A stretch of DNA of 13,773 nt from Phycisphaeraceae bacterium (lineage in GTDB: Bacteria > Planctomycetota > Phycisphaerae > Phycisphaerales > Phycisphaeraceae), in contig JAESSU010000322.1 in assembly GCA_016763955.1 (NCBI GenBank), positions 1 through 13,773 of the forward strand, read 5' to 3'. The first letter of the stretch is position 1. Each line of letters begins with the position of its first letter. Shown in pieces: positions 7,274 to 13,773 of this stretch. The notes under the pieces were generated by a model. That model was not told where the DNA came from. It saw only the letters and a list, made by a program, of their open reading frames with translations, and did not search any database. Made by a program: the position numbers and the translations under genes.

Positions 7274-7426
7274 AGGAGACAATCATGGGCTGCGGTTAGG
7301 TTGAAGTTTTAAGACAACCTCAATCTACTTAGGCTCACGATGTCATACTTTTACGAACTGGTGTTGCGTTTGGGAATTGAATTCGCCTCCGACTCGATCT
7401 TAAGTGCCGGCGACCCATGGCGCACG
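7274..7426. repeat. Left copy of ~150-bp imperfect direct repeat flanking the GH5-like pseudogene
   Basis: Aligned by eye with 8264-8406 over its whole length. The best part (7299-7382 against 8289-8371) is roughly 80% identical with three small gaps. Both copies contain the AATCATGG start, a small hairpin (here AGGTTG 7298-7303 with CAACCT 7315-7320), a shared CTCACGATGTCAT block, and the last codons of a GntR-type regulator gene read on the minus strand. Confidence 0.75.
7351..7426 (-). pseudogene. 3' remnant of a second GntR/LacI-hybrid regulator gene
   Basis: On the minus strand the last codons before TAA at 7351-7353 read NSIPKRNTSS, matching the end of the intact regulator at 8338 (DSIPNRNTGA). 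Further upstream, RAPWVAGT in a neighbouring frame matches RSTWKPGMT of the intact gene, so small indels have broken the frame. Nothing else of the regulator remains: the sequence on the 5' side is the 3' end of the GH5-like pseudogene. This is best read as the relic of a former regulator copy left by deletion or unequal recombination. Confidence 0.6.
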
Positions 7427-7427
7427 A

Positions 7428-8242
7428 TATCGGGGAGTTTGGGTTAGAAATTCCAGCCCGGGCCGTAAGTTCCCATCACGCGTAAACCACGCATGAAACC
7501 CTTGATTGTCCAAGCCGTTCTTGTCGAAACGGTCGCGGCGTGTGGAAACAGCACGTCCCTCACGCATGCCCCACCCCATCCATCCGTAACCTCTGCGTCT
7601 TCCATCATTGGGATCGTCCACTTGGCGCACTGGGCACGCTTGGCATCATCGAGACAGCCTGGAATGGTCTCGTTGGAGAGCATGGGCTTGTCGAATTTTT
7701 GACGTATACCTTCACTCTTGGCGAGCAACTGGGTTTGCTGTTCGGGCGTGTGTCCATAGGGATGGCAACAAAGCACATCGCACAGTGGGGTCGCCACCAA
7801 GACGAATTAATTGCGTCGCAACAGGTTCGTTACATAGATCCCAAATCAAAATACGTTCATCTGCAATCAGAGGTTTTACGATAGCTTTGACATAATCAAG
7901 CTTCGGTTCGAGATGGCGATATAGGTCCTCGTTGTAAGTGCCCCCATAGTCAAAATCCAAATCATGCCAGCGATTAGACAAGCAAGGCATGGTCTTCATG
8001 CCAAGTTCGTCGATAGCAGCCACCGCATCCATGAACGACTCTTGTACGCCATCAGGGTCCGCCATCCACGCGGAAAACTCGATCCATAACCGGATGCAGT
8101 TAGCATGTGCTTTTGTCGCCAGTGCAGCTTCTTGACGGAATTTATCTACGTTGTAATCCCACCATGCTTGTTCAATCCGTGCCCCCCATGATGGGATCAT
8201 ATTAAAGCCACGAAGCCAGCGATAGTCAGTGTAGTTATGCAT
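7428..8242 (-). pseudogene. Decayed glycoside hydrolase, GH5-like (two frameshifts, internal deletion)
   Basis: The first segment (8242 to about 7810) reads MHNYTDYRWLRGFNMIPSWG through LIWDLCNEP, with the clan-A acid/base Glu in NEP. Its start is set by AGGGGA just before the ATG. After NEPVATQLI the frame breaks. A second segment in another frame (about 7795 to 7605) carries CDVLCCHPYGHTPEQQ and MLSNETIPGC, which includes the likely nucleophile Glu, then AKWTIPMMEDAEV. The frame then returns to the first one, giving GYGWMGWGMREGRAVSTRRD through RPGLEFL near 7444. Intact relatives have several dozen residues between the NEP strand and the CDVLCCHPY strand, so an internal deletion is inferred. 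With two frameshifts and a loop deletion it is unlikely to be active. It lies 95 bases downstream of the GntR regulator on the same strand, suggesting they were once an operon. Confidence 0.82.
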
Positions 8243-8263
8243 TTTTCCCCTATTAAGTGGCAT

Positions 8264-8406
8264 TGGAGCGAATCATGGACTCCGGTTGGGTTGAAGTCTA
8301 AGCAACCTCAATCTACCAGACTCACGATGTCATGCTTTTATGCCCCAGTGTTGCGATTAGGAATTGAATCCACCAGATGCGTCATGCCCGGCTTCCATGT
8401 GCTGCG
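8264..8406. repeat. Right copy of the ~150-bp imperfect direct repeat
   Basis: This copy covers the 3' end of the intact GntR regulator gene (stop at 8338-8340) and the spacer leading to the GH5-like pseudogene. The hairpin GGGTTG (8288-8293) with CAACCT (8303-8308) corresponds to the one in the left copy; arms are kept while the loop differs. No T-run follows on either strand, so a standard intrinsic terminator is not evident. Confidence 0.75.
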
Positions 8407-9516
8407 ATGAGCATAGGAACATAACTCTTCGCCAGCACTTTGAATCACCCTTAATACTGCATCAGCAGCAATGCGCCCAAAATCTTGAGGGTTAAAAATC
8501 ATCTGTGACCAATCATAGCCCTCAGGTAACGGTTTGCCAACATTGGCAATACTGATCACTGCAATGTCGCGTCCAGGTAGGCAGTCTAGTTCTTCCAAAG
8601 CTTGGACAACCATGGCTGTTAGATGATCTGAAGAAATATAAATAGCCTGAGGGCGCTTGGCACTGCGAACCATTTTCTTTACCGCATTAAAAACCATTTG
8701 CTGCTCGATTGAGACCAGCATTTCGTATTGATAATGATGGCCATGCCAGTTGATCGCCTGCTCATACGCGCGCTGCTCAAGGACCGGGTCGCGGCCCATT
8801 TCGTCTAAATAGATAAGGCCAATCTGCTGATATCCGACTTGGGTAAATATTTCCACTGCTCGCTCGATGGAGTTGCATATATCTACTTCAATCAACGGCT
8901 CAAAGCGGTGACTAAAATTGCCTGGCCAAAGATAAATCGTTGGCTTGTAAACTTTGCCAAACGCCATTCGCACCAGCTCGGCCCAACGGGATATGATAAT
9001 GTGGCCATCAAAGTTTGCCTGATGCATTGCATGGTGTAATTCATCAGCGGAAACGGGGACGTGCTTGGTGTGGACCACAGGAATTTTGCAAAGTTTGTGT
9101 CCTTGTTCTTCAATTCGTTGTTCAATACTGTTGACAATTAAACTATGTGATGGGCTGATCATGTCAGTCCAGAAGGCAATCTGAAGCGTCTGGTCTTGCA
9201 GGGCGGGCTTTAATGGTGTTGGCTCATGCGTCTGCTCATTAACAAACAGATCATTGGTTTGGATCTGCTGTGCAATGGTCAGGGCTTCAGTGGTCAGGTT
9301 GACCGGATGGACGACTTTGCGAACAAAAGTGCCCGACCCATGTCGACGAACGAGATATCCTTGGGCAACGAGATCATTTAGATTTTTGCGAATCTGATAA
9401 TGTCTGACCCCGAAATGGGTTGCAAGCGCACGTTCAGATTGCAGCCGCCGACCAACGCAACTCGGTGGTTGGGAGAGCAGGTGTTGCAAAGCTAGCGTGA
9501 TGGTGTTTATATCCAT
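8338..9516 (-). CDS. GntR-type winged-helix regulator with LacI-like sugar-binding domain
   Basis: This 392-residue protein is a hybrid of the AraR kind. Residues 3-67 form a GntR winged helix: LQSERALATHFGVRHYQIRK (25-44) is the helix-turn-helix core, followed by LVAQGYLVRRHGSGTFV (49-65), the wing. A linker (about 70-110) leads to a periplasmic-binding-like domain from LQIAFWTD (111-118) to about 375, with FDGHIIISRW, YQQIGLIYLDEM and RDIAVISIANVG. The latter replaces the usual 'V.vig.dd' strand. Such regulators release DNA on binding a sugar. GAGG lies 9 bases before the ATG at 9516. The gene is divergent from the second pseudopilin-hydrolase pair and co-directional with the GH5-like pseudogene. 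Repeated AATCAATTGC elements in the shared upstream region are its probable operators. Confidence 0.92.
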   Translation of the reverse strand: MDINTITLALQHLLSQPPSCVGRRLQSERALATHFGVRHYQIRKNLNDLVAQGYLVRRHGSGTFVRKVVHPVNLTTEALTIAQQIQTNDLFVNEQTHEPTPLKPALQDQTLQIAFWTDMISPSHSLIVNSIEQRIEEQGHKLCKIPVVHTKHVPVSADELHHAMHQANFDGHIIISRWAELVRMAFGKVYKPTIYLWPGNFSHRFEPLIEVDICNSIERAVEIFTQVGYQQIGLIYLDEMGRDPVLEQRAYEQAINWHGHHYQYEMLVSIEQQMVFNAVKKMVRSAKRPQAIYISSDHLTAMVVQALEELDCLPGRDIAVISIANVGKPLPEGYDWSQMIFNPQDFGRIAADAVLRVIQSAGEELCSYAHRSTWKPGMTHLVDSIPNRNTGA

Positions 9517-9532
9517 AAAAAATACCTCATTA

Positions 9533-9574
9533 AATCAATTGCACACTATTGATGTTGACATGGCAATCAATTGC
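9533..9574. promoter_or_regulatory. Two direct AATCAATTGC elements, candidate GntR operators
   Basis: The identical 10-mer AATCAATTGC occurs at 9533-9542 and 9565-9574, 32 bases apart (about three helical turns), so both face the same side of the DNA. Each contains the palindrome CAATTG. The second copy lies between the -35 and -10 of the plus-strand promoter; the first lies between that promoter and the regulator's own start. This layout suits repression of both directions by the adjacent regulator. Binding is inferred. Confidence 0.6.
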
Positions 9575-9582
9575 GCTACAAT
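9555..9582 (+). promoter_or_regulatory. Predicted sigma70 promoter of the pseudopilin-GH39 operon
   Basis: A perfect TTGACA (9555-9560) and TACAAT (9577-9582, 5 of 6) are 16 bases apart, the best promoter match in the window. Transcription would start near 9590, giving a leader of about 70 bases before the ATG at 9663. On the minus strand a TATAAT (9584-9589) could serve the regulator, but no good -35 accompanies it. Confidence 0.65.
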
Positions 9583-9662
9583 GATTATACTATATCATCT
9601 TGTGAAATTTATTTCTCAAGGTCTCTGGTTATCACGTTTATGCAAACAAAGGAGATTGTTTA

Positions 9663-10373
9663 ATGATACAAACACGACGAATACGGATTTTTATGGGCTT
9701 CACATTAATTGAATTGCTAGTGGTCATTTCAATTATTTCCTTATTGATTGCGATTTTGTTGCCAGCTCTCCGTTCTGCACGACAATCGGCACGTACAGTT
9801 CAATGCTTGGTCAATCTTAAACAGATCGGCATTGGGTTTACTATATATCAAGTCGATAATCAGGATCAATTCCCCGTGCAAAAAACCGGTGTTTATCTTG
9901 TGCCATCACCGACATCAATCACATGGTGGGCATCCATTGCACCGGGCATTAGTTGGACGCGATCGACGACTTCTCTGCCTAGTAATGGGGCAGTTGGAAC
10001 CGTGGGCCACTGTCCCAACCACGATGAAAACAGTCAGAGCTTCAGTTATCGTGCCAGTGGCCAACCAGGTCCGGGCGTAGTTGGTTATCGTGGCGTGGTA
10101 TTGCCACCTAATAGGGCAGCATTGCGTATCACTGAAGTAAAAAAGCCTTCGAACATTGTTTCGGCATTTGAGGTACATGTTAAGATGCCGTGGTCTTACC
10201 CAGGTGTTTACTGGGGAGGTTACGGAAAATCACCTTACTCGTCCACCACTGGAGTAGCTGCGCGCACGCATCAACAGGGCTTTAATTCCCTGTTTATTGA
10301 TGCCCACGCATCGACATCCAAAGATCCACTGAATCACTGGAACAACTACAATACCGATCCAAGCTGGCCTTAA
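9663..10373 (+). CDS. Pseudopilin-like protein with prepilin leader and H-x9-D motif
   Basis: This 236-residue protein starts at an ATG preceded at 8 bases by AAAGGAG (9648-9654). Its short basic leader [12 protein letters not shown] ends at G12, the predicted prepilin peptidase site, followed by F13-TLIELLVVI with E17 at mature +5. The 25-residue stretch from GF to LLPAL is identical to that of the protein at 3496, although the codons differ widely, which points to protein-level selection. The C-terminal [12 protein letters not shown] fits the H-x9-D motif, with Ala for Gly. The central region is rich in Ser, Thr, Pro and Gly. The two proteins share little beyond leader and motif. It is first in a probable operon with the GH39-like gene, 68 bases apart, under the promoter at 9555-9582. 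The role is unknown; a surface or envelope-spanning anchor is a guess. Confidence 0.9.
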   Translation: MIQTRRIRIFMGFTLIELLVVISIISLLIAILLPALRSARQSARTVQCLVNLKQIGIGFTIYQVDNQDQFPVQKTGVYLVPSPTSITWWASIAPGISWTRSTTSLPSNGAVGTVGHCPNHDENSQSFSYRASGQPGPGVVGYRGVVLPPNRAALRITEVKKPSNIVSAFEVHVKMPWSYPGVYWGGYGKSPYSSTTGVAARTHQQGFNSLFIDAHASTSKDPLNHWNNYNTDPSWP

Positions 10374-10441
10374 TTCAAAGCGTGATTGGTCTAATAACAA
10401 TATCTCTTTTTTTTTTGTCAATTTGACGAAAGGTTTGTCGT

Positions 10442-12082
10442 ATGGATTTGATTCGACGACTGTCTTGTGTGTTGCTGCTGTTATTAACGGGCAATATCAT
10501 AGCTCAGCAACAAGCGGTTCCCGATGCGATGCCTAGCGATATGCAGGCGACTGACGCGATGCGGATCGTGGTGCAGCCCCATGTGATTTACAATGCCAAT
10601 GGCTATGGCAATCTAGCACGCATTCGAAGCTACTTTAGCTGTGCTAGTTGGGAATGGCCTATTTCAGATCGAAGTTGGGAACTGCTTAAGCCCCTCGGTA
10701 TTGATTCCTTCCGACTTATCAATATTGAAGGTAACAATCTTGTTGCAGATAGTAACAAGCAAGGAAGTTATATCTTTCAGCCGCATCCACGTCTTAAACA
10801 GGGGCTTGATGATTGTGCAAAATTCTACGTCCGCCCGCATTTGATTCTAGGTCATGTCATTCAGCAAGCACTGGCAAACAAGACTGACGATGGCACGCTT
10901 TGGGGCGTGAGTGACTGGGATGCTTACGAAAAATATGCCTATGACTGTCTTGCTTGGATCAATGAAAATTATGATTTTCCACTTATTGAGTTAGAAGTTG
11001 GCAATGAGCCGGACATCAATGGCATGAAATGGATGCTGCCAGATAAATTGGCTCTGGGTTCGCTTAAAATGTATGAACAGTACATGCAGATTTATCGCGC
11101 GTGGGCCGGTGCTGTGACAAAGTTCACTGCCGAGAAAAAACAAAAGCAAATGCAGATTCAGATCGGTGGTCCAGATGTCACACTCTATACTTTTGTCTTT
11201 GCAGACTCCCATTGGGTGAAGCGATTCTTGCAAGACACTTCAGCGGAGAATCTCCGTGTCGATTTTGTGAGCTTCCATTTTTATGGTAACGGAGGCGGGA
11301 TCGGCCCACATACGTCATTCGGTCCCTGGCAAAAATTCGACCAATATGTGACCGATATTCGACGGTCCATGCGGCAGGCTCAGATGCAACGTCCGTTACG
11401 CATCACCGAATGGGGCCCGACATGGCATACCCGTAAGCTGCCAGATGGCCTGCTCAACAGCTCGCATATTGGTGCGGCTTGGGATGCTGCGTTCCTGCAT
11501 GATTTGTTGGCCAATGACATTGATGATGCCACCGCGCTAATCTTCCGTAACCATGGCACCTATCCCGACAAACCCTACGAAGATAACTGGCAATGGTCCG
11601 GTTATCTCACTCGTGATGGTAATTATCCCAAAGCGACCTACAACGTCTTCGCCATGTTTAGTATGCTCCCCGGTCAGCGGATTGAAGCAACTACTCAGCG
11701 CCAAAACGTCGGTGTGATCGCCTCGGCTGATGAGCACAGCGTCGGCGTGCTGGCGTGGAACATGAGTTTTGATTTTGAACACCAAGTGGACCAGTCGCGA
11801 CAACAACCAGTGCAATTGCAGGTTGGCAAGCTGCCTTTTGATGCTAAATTCGTGAGCGTCAAACGCTATCTTGTTGATGAAACTCATAGCAATCTTTATC
11901 ACTTTGTCGAGACTGGGAAAGTCACCACCGGCAAAGATGTCACCGACGTGATTGCCAAGCAAACCACTTTGCAGCTGATCGAGGAACTAAGTATACCTGT
12001 GGTAGATCAACATATTACCTTGCCTGTAACACAGCTGTCACCTAGTTCCGTGAGCTTGTGGCTGATTCGGCCTAGTCATTAA
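10442..12082 (+). CDS. Secreted clan-A glycoside hydrolase, GH39-like (xylosidase/iduronidase type)
   Basis: This 546-residue protein has a signal peptide: basic MDLIRR, hydrophobic core 8-20, probable cleavage near A21-Q22. A TIM-barrel domain of about 45-410 contains LEVGNEPDING, with E189 as likely acid/base, and RITEWGPTW, with E323 as likely nucleophile. These are 134 residues apart, as in clan-A retaining enzymes; the 'EVGNEP' and 'TEWG' context is closest to GH39. VDFVSFHFYGNGG (273-285) is the usual strand between them. The C-terminal 410-546 is a beta-rich domain, as in GH39 and related enzymes. The family includes beta-xylosidases and alpha-L-iduronidases; the substrate cannot be fixed here. 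AAAGG lies 8 bases before the ATG, after an 11-T-rich run and the palindrome GTCAA-T-TTGAC (10417-10427). It pairs with the pseudopilin-like gene upstream. Confidence 0.85.
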   Translation: MDLIRRLSCVLLLLLTGNIIAQQQAVPDAMPSDMQATDAMRIVVQPHVIYNANGYGNLARIRSYFSCASWEWPISDRSWELLKPLGIDSFRLINIEGNNLVADSNKQGSYIFQPHPRLKQGLDDCAKFYVRPHLILGHVIQQALANKTDDGTLWGVSDWDAYEKYAYDCLAWINENYDFPLIELEVGNEPDINGMKWMLPDKLALGSLKMYEQYMQIYRAWAGAVTKFTAEKKQKQMQIQIGGPDVTLYTFVFADSHWVKRFLQDTSAENLRVDFVSFHFYGNGGGIGPHTSFGPWQKFDQYVTDIRRSMRQAQMQRPLRITEWGPTWHTRKLPDGLLNSSHIGAAWDAAFLHDLLANDIDDATALIFRNHGTYPDKPYEDNWQWSGYLTRDGNYPKATYNVFAMFSMLPGQRIEATTQRQNVGVIASADEHSVGVLAWNMSFDFEHQVDQSRQQPVQLQVGKLPFDAKFVSVKRYLVDETHSNLYHFVETGKVTTGKDVTDVIAKQTTLQLIEELSIPVVDQHITLPVTQLSPSSVSLWLIRPSH

Positions 12083-12156
12083 GCAACGATGAAAATTCTT
12101 ACGGGATTATTGCTCATTACAACCATCAACATCATCTAATATTTCAACGTAAAAGG

Positions 12157-12192
12157 TCCCGATAATTTTATTAAATCCCTACCTTATCGGGA
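12157..12192. terminator. Probable terminator between convergent genes
   Basis: TCCCGATAA (12157-12165) and TTATCGGGA (12184-12192) form a perfect 9-bp stem with an 18-base loop. It sits between the convergent ends of the GH39-like gene (12082) and the lipoprotein gene (12250). On the minus strand the stem is followed by CCTTTT, on the plus strand by no T-run, so it may mainly stop the minus-strand transcript. The rest of 12083-12249 holds no gene that I can see. Confidence 0.55.
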
Positions 12193-12249
12193 GCTAGCCA
12201 TTAGCCATAAAGCATCTGTAAACAATGCTGATTTGTTGATCACAAAGAC

Positions 12250-12782
12250 TTAGCTACCTAAGAGTCCTTTGAGTGTGCTGCCGACATCTTTGGCTTTGTC
12301 TGCTTTGCGCTTGGCATCGATCAGGCTTCGTGCGTCTTTGACCTTACTTAGGAACGAGACGGGCAAACCATTCATACTTTCGATTTTCAACAAGGCAGTG
12401 TCTGCAAGATCAAGTTTATTGTCTTTGATGTAAGCAAGGGCTTGATCGAGTAACGGTTGAGCGGTTGCTAATAATGCTTTGGCTTTTGCGGTGGCGGCAT
12501 CAGAGGCAGCTTGGGCTTGAGCGCGTGCCTTGGCCTTTGCGGCAGCTGCGGCAGCGGTATCCGTGCGACTTGGGCTTGAGCGCGTGCTTGTGCTGTCGCA
12601 GCAGTAACTGCATTTACAGCAGCCTGGGCATCACTGTTAGTTGAAGCGGCAGGCGCGGTCGTTGAGACCTGTGACGCATCACTTTCTACTGGGACATTAG
12701 CAGAATCTGAATTGTCACCACATCCGTACAACGCGAGTGCTCCACCTGCGATGAGAACCCATTGCCATTTATTCTGTTTCAT
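12250..12782 (-). pseudogene. Ala-rich lipoprotein gene with an internal frameshift
   Basis: The start at 12782 has AAGGAG nine bases upstream and a lipoprotein signal: MKQNKWQW, a hydrophobic core, then LYGC with a lipid-modified Cys at residue 21. A Ser/Thr/Ala linker leads to an Ala/Gln-rich, probably coiled-coil segment (AQARAQAQ). At about 12569 the frame breaks. In the neighbouring frame the sequence continues naturally as AAAAAAKAKARAQAQAASDA and then a conserved-looking tail (LLDQALAYIKDNKLDLADTA ... STLKGLLGS) to TAA at 12250. Joining the frames gives about 177 residues. Comparison of the two copies of a 19-bp repeat suggests one missing base (AAG[C]TCGCACG on the minus strand). Without correction the frame ends in a Pro-rich, unlikely tail at 12468. 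This could be a true null mutation, phase variation or a sequence error. I do not recognise the family. Confidence 0.7.
12510..12587. repeat. 19-bp direct repeat inside the lipoprotein gene
   Basis: CTTGGGCTTGAGCGCGTGC occurs at 12510-12528 and 12569-12587, 59 bases apart. It encodes the ARAQAQ part of the Ala-rich segment. The two copies are read in different frames because of the inferred one-base loss next to the copy at 12569. Confidence 0.85.
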
Positions 12783-12881
12783 ACTGCTGCTCCTTAAAAG
12801 CGAATGATTTGATGATGCCCCGTAGACCAACGTTAGTCTTCTAATCTGACGAAACCTGCTATCAAATTTTATTGTAATTTT

Positions 12882-12896
12882 GTATCCCCCGGATAC
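12882..12896. repeat. Short perfect inverted repeat upstream of the lipoprotein gene
   Basis: GTATCC-CCC-GGATAC forms a 6-bp stem with a 3-base loop in the 156-base spacer between the partial minus-strand gene (stop at 12939) and the lipoprotein start (12782). No T-run follows on either strand, so it could be an operator or a weak terminator. No clear promoter was found in this spacer. Confidence 0.4.
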
Positions 12897-12938
12897 CTGA
12901 AAAAACATCAAGAACTTTTAAAATCCACACACAAGCCT

Positions 12939-13773
12939 TCAATCTTCATCTGACTCTTCTACTTGATAGTCTGCTAAACGAAGGGGATTGCGTGAGGGTT
13001 CGTATAGATCAAGCTGCCGAGTTTGATCCATCATGCTAATCGAATAGTTAACGGGGCCTAGGAAGGTTTGAACTTCCATTTGGCAAGGCTCTTGGGTGAG
13101 TAATTCCATGTCTGCTTGAGCTAAGACGCGAAGCAAACCTTCCATATAAACTAGGACAGACTCGGGCGGGCGAGTGATGATGCCTGTGGGGTCCAGGCGG
13201 ATGACAAAGGGGTATGCGTTGATGTGGGGTAATGGCCAACCGTAAAGCTGCCAAGCGGTGATATCGCCTTTGGGAATTCGTTCCTGAGATTCAAATGTCA
13301 TTTGCCAGCAATCGCCGGTCGCGCCCCAGTCTTCGACATCATCACCAAGATAGTAGGCTTGATATTGTTTGCGTGAACTAAAAAGCGTTAAGCCCGGTTC
13401 ATTGCGTTCATCTAAAATGAGCGTGGCATACTTGAGCCTGCGCGGTGCACGCGGGTCATCAATGCGAATCAGAAACAAGCTATCCACATGAACCCAAGGC
13501 TTGGCTTGATAAAATGCCAAAGCAGCGCCAGCAAACTCAGCGAGGTGCTGATGCGTGACCTTATGGCCGGACACTGCGGGGGGCACGATGTTTTGCATGT
13601 CCACGACTTCTTGCATTTGGCTAGCCATGGATTCGAGCACTTCGTCAAGCGTGTTCATGCCCATCAAAGGCAAGAGTGCTTCGACCATTTGCATTTCTTC
13701 TGCAAGCTCAACTTCAATCCCAGCATCATCTAATAAATCAGACAGATACGCAGCAATTTTTTTATCACTAACA
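12939..13773 (-). CDS. Hypothetical protein with a DUF7309-like region (5' truncated)
   Basis: The frame is open to the right edge: before the Met at 13694 it continues as VSDKKIAAYLSDLLDDAGIE and on, so the true start lies beyond the window and at least 277 residues are present. The segment LAEFAGAALAFYQAKPWVHV followed by DSLFLIRIDDP and LKYATLILDERNEPGLTLFS resembles the pattern 'lY..a..f....PW.....dslf.i..p.......y..vmG..g...gl..Y.' of DUF7309-type domains often found with SEC-C or pRiA4b ORF-3 domains. That match is from memory and unproven. The C-terminus is acidic (QVEESDED). No signal peptide can be assessed and no catalytic motif is seen. It points the same way as the lipoprotein gene downstream. 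The ORF is well supported; function is unknown. Confidence 0.75.
   Translation of the reverse strand, partial: VSDKKIAAYLSDLLDDAGIEVELAEEMQMVEALLPLMGMNTLDEVLESMASQMQEVVDMQNIVPPAVSGHKVTHQHLAEFAGAALAFYQAKPWVHVDSLFLIRIDDPRAPRRLKYATLILDERNEPGLTLFSSRKQYQAYYLGDDVEDWGATGDCWQMTFESQERIPKGDITAWQLYGWPLPHINAYPFVIRLDPTGIITRPPESVLVYMEGLLRVLAQADMELLTQEPCQMEVQTFLGPVNYSISMMDQTRQLDLYEPSRNPLRLADYQVEESDED

Noticed and set aside
7292..7325. Integron attC-like site (GTTAGGT or GTTGGGT near a hairpin)
   Set aside because: The short GTTRRRY match is expected by chance; there is no matching RYYYAAC partner at the right distance, no integrase and no cassette array. The similarity of the two copies is explained by duplication of a regulator's 3' end.
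7444..7800. Separate 118-residue gene with a TTG start
   Set aside because: It is the middle segment of the frameshifted GH5-like gene: its content (CDVLCCHPYG, NETIPG) continues the preceding segment, and no ribosome site precedes the TTG.
7217..10388. Shared AGCGTGATTGG after the sulfatase and after the second pseudopilin gene
   Set aside because: An 11-base match between two places in a 13.8-kb window is expected by chance and nothing around it aligns.
1..13773. Transposon, prophage, CRISPR, tRNA or defence-system genes
   Set aside because: No transposase, integrase, phage, cas, RNA cloverleaf or defence motif was seen; the regulators, hydrolases and sulfatase point to glycan use instead.

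Overview
The window looks like part of a polysaccharide-degradation region from a bacterium of the PVC group, most likely a planctomycete of the Phycisphaerae type. Two short proteins carry the [15 protein letters not shown] prepilin leader and a C-terminal H-x9-D motif typical of the pseudopilin-like families expanded in Planctomycetota, Verrucomicrobiota and Lentisphaerota. They sit among a Cys-type sulfatase, several glycoside hydrolases (GHs), and LacI and GntR regulators. Base composition is moderate. No tRNA, rRNA, CRISPR array or intact insertion sequence was seen.

Layout. 1-501: 3' end of a probable TIM-barrel hydrolase (+). 568-2144: a two-gene minus-strand operon, glycerophosphodiester phosphodiesterase then nitrilase-family amidohydrolase, with a 1-base stop/start overlap. 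2145-2427: divergent control region with a promoter for each direction and a long inverted repeat over the lacI promoter. 2428-5505: LacI regulator, pseudopilin-like protein, secreted putative GH (+). 5506-5754: spacer with a G-rich triple repeat. 5755-7188: sulfatase (+). 7189-8242: C-rich spacer, then a decayed GH5-like gene (-) bounded by two copies of a ~150-bp direct repeat; the left copy holds the 3' remnant of a GntR-type regulator gene. 8338-9516: intact GntR/LacI-hybrid regulator (-). 9517-9662: divergent control region with a strong promoter and two copies of a 10-bp element. 9663-12082: second pseudopilin-like protein and a secreted GH39-like hydrolase (+). 12157-12192: probable terminator. 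12250-12782: frameshifted Ala-rich lipoprotein gene (-). 12939-13773: partial gene of a DUF7309-like type (-).

How it fits together. The same three-part unit appears twice: sugar-type regulator, pseudopilin-like protein, secreted GH. One unit has LacI as the first gene of the run; the other has GntR divergent from the pair. Each regulator has an obvious candidate operator at its own promoter region. The inference is that oligosaccharides from a sulfated glycan release the repressors and switch on hydrolases plus sulfatase. The role of the pseudopilin-like partners is unknown and is the most interesting open question. The GH5 pseudogene and the regulator remnant suggest that this locus has been rearranged by duplication and deletion of regulator-hydrolase units.
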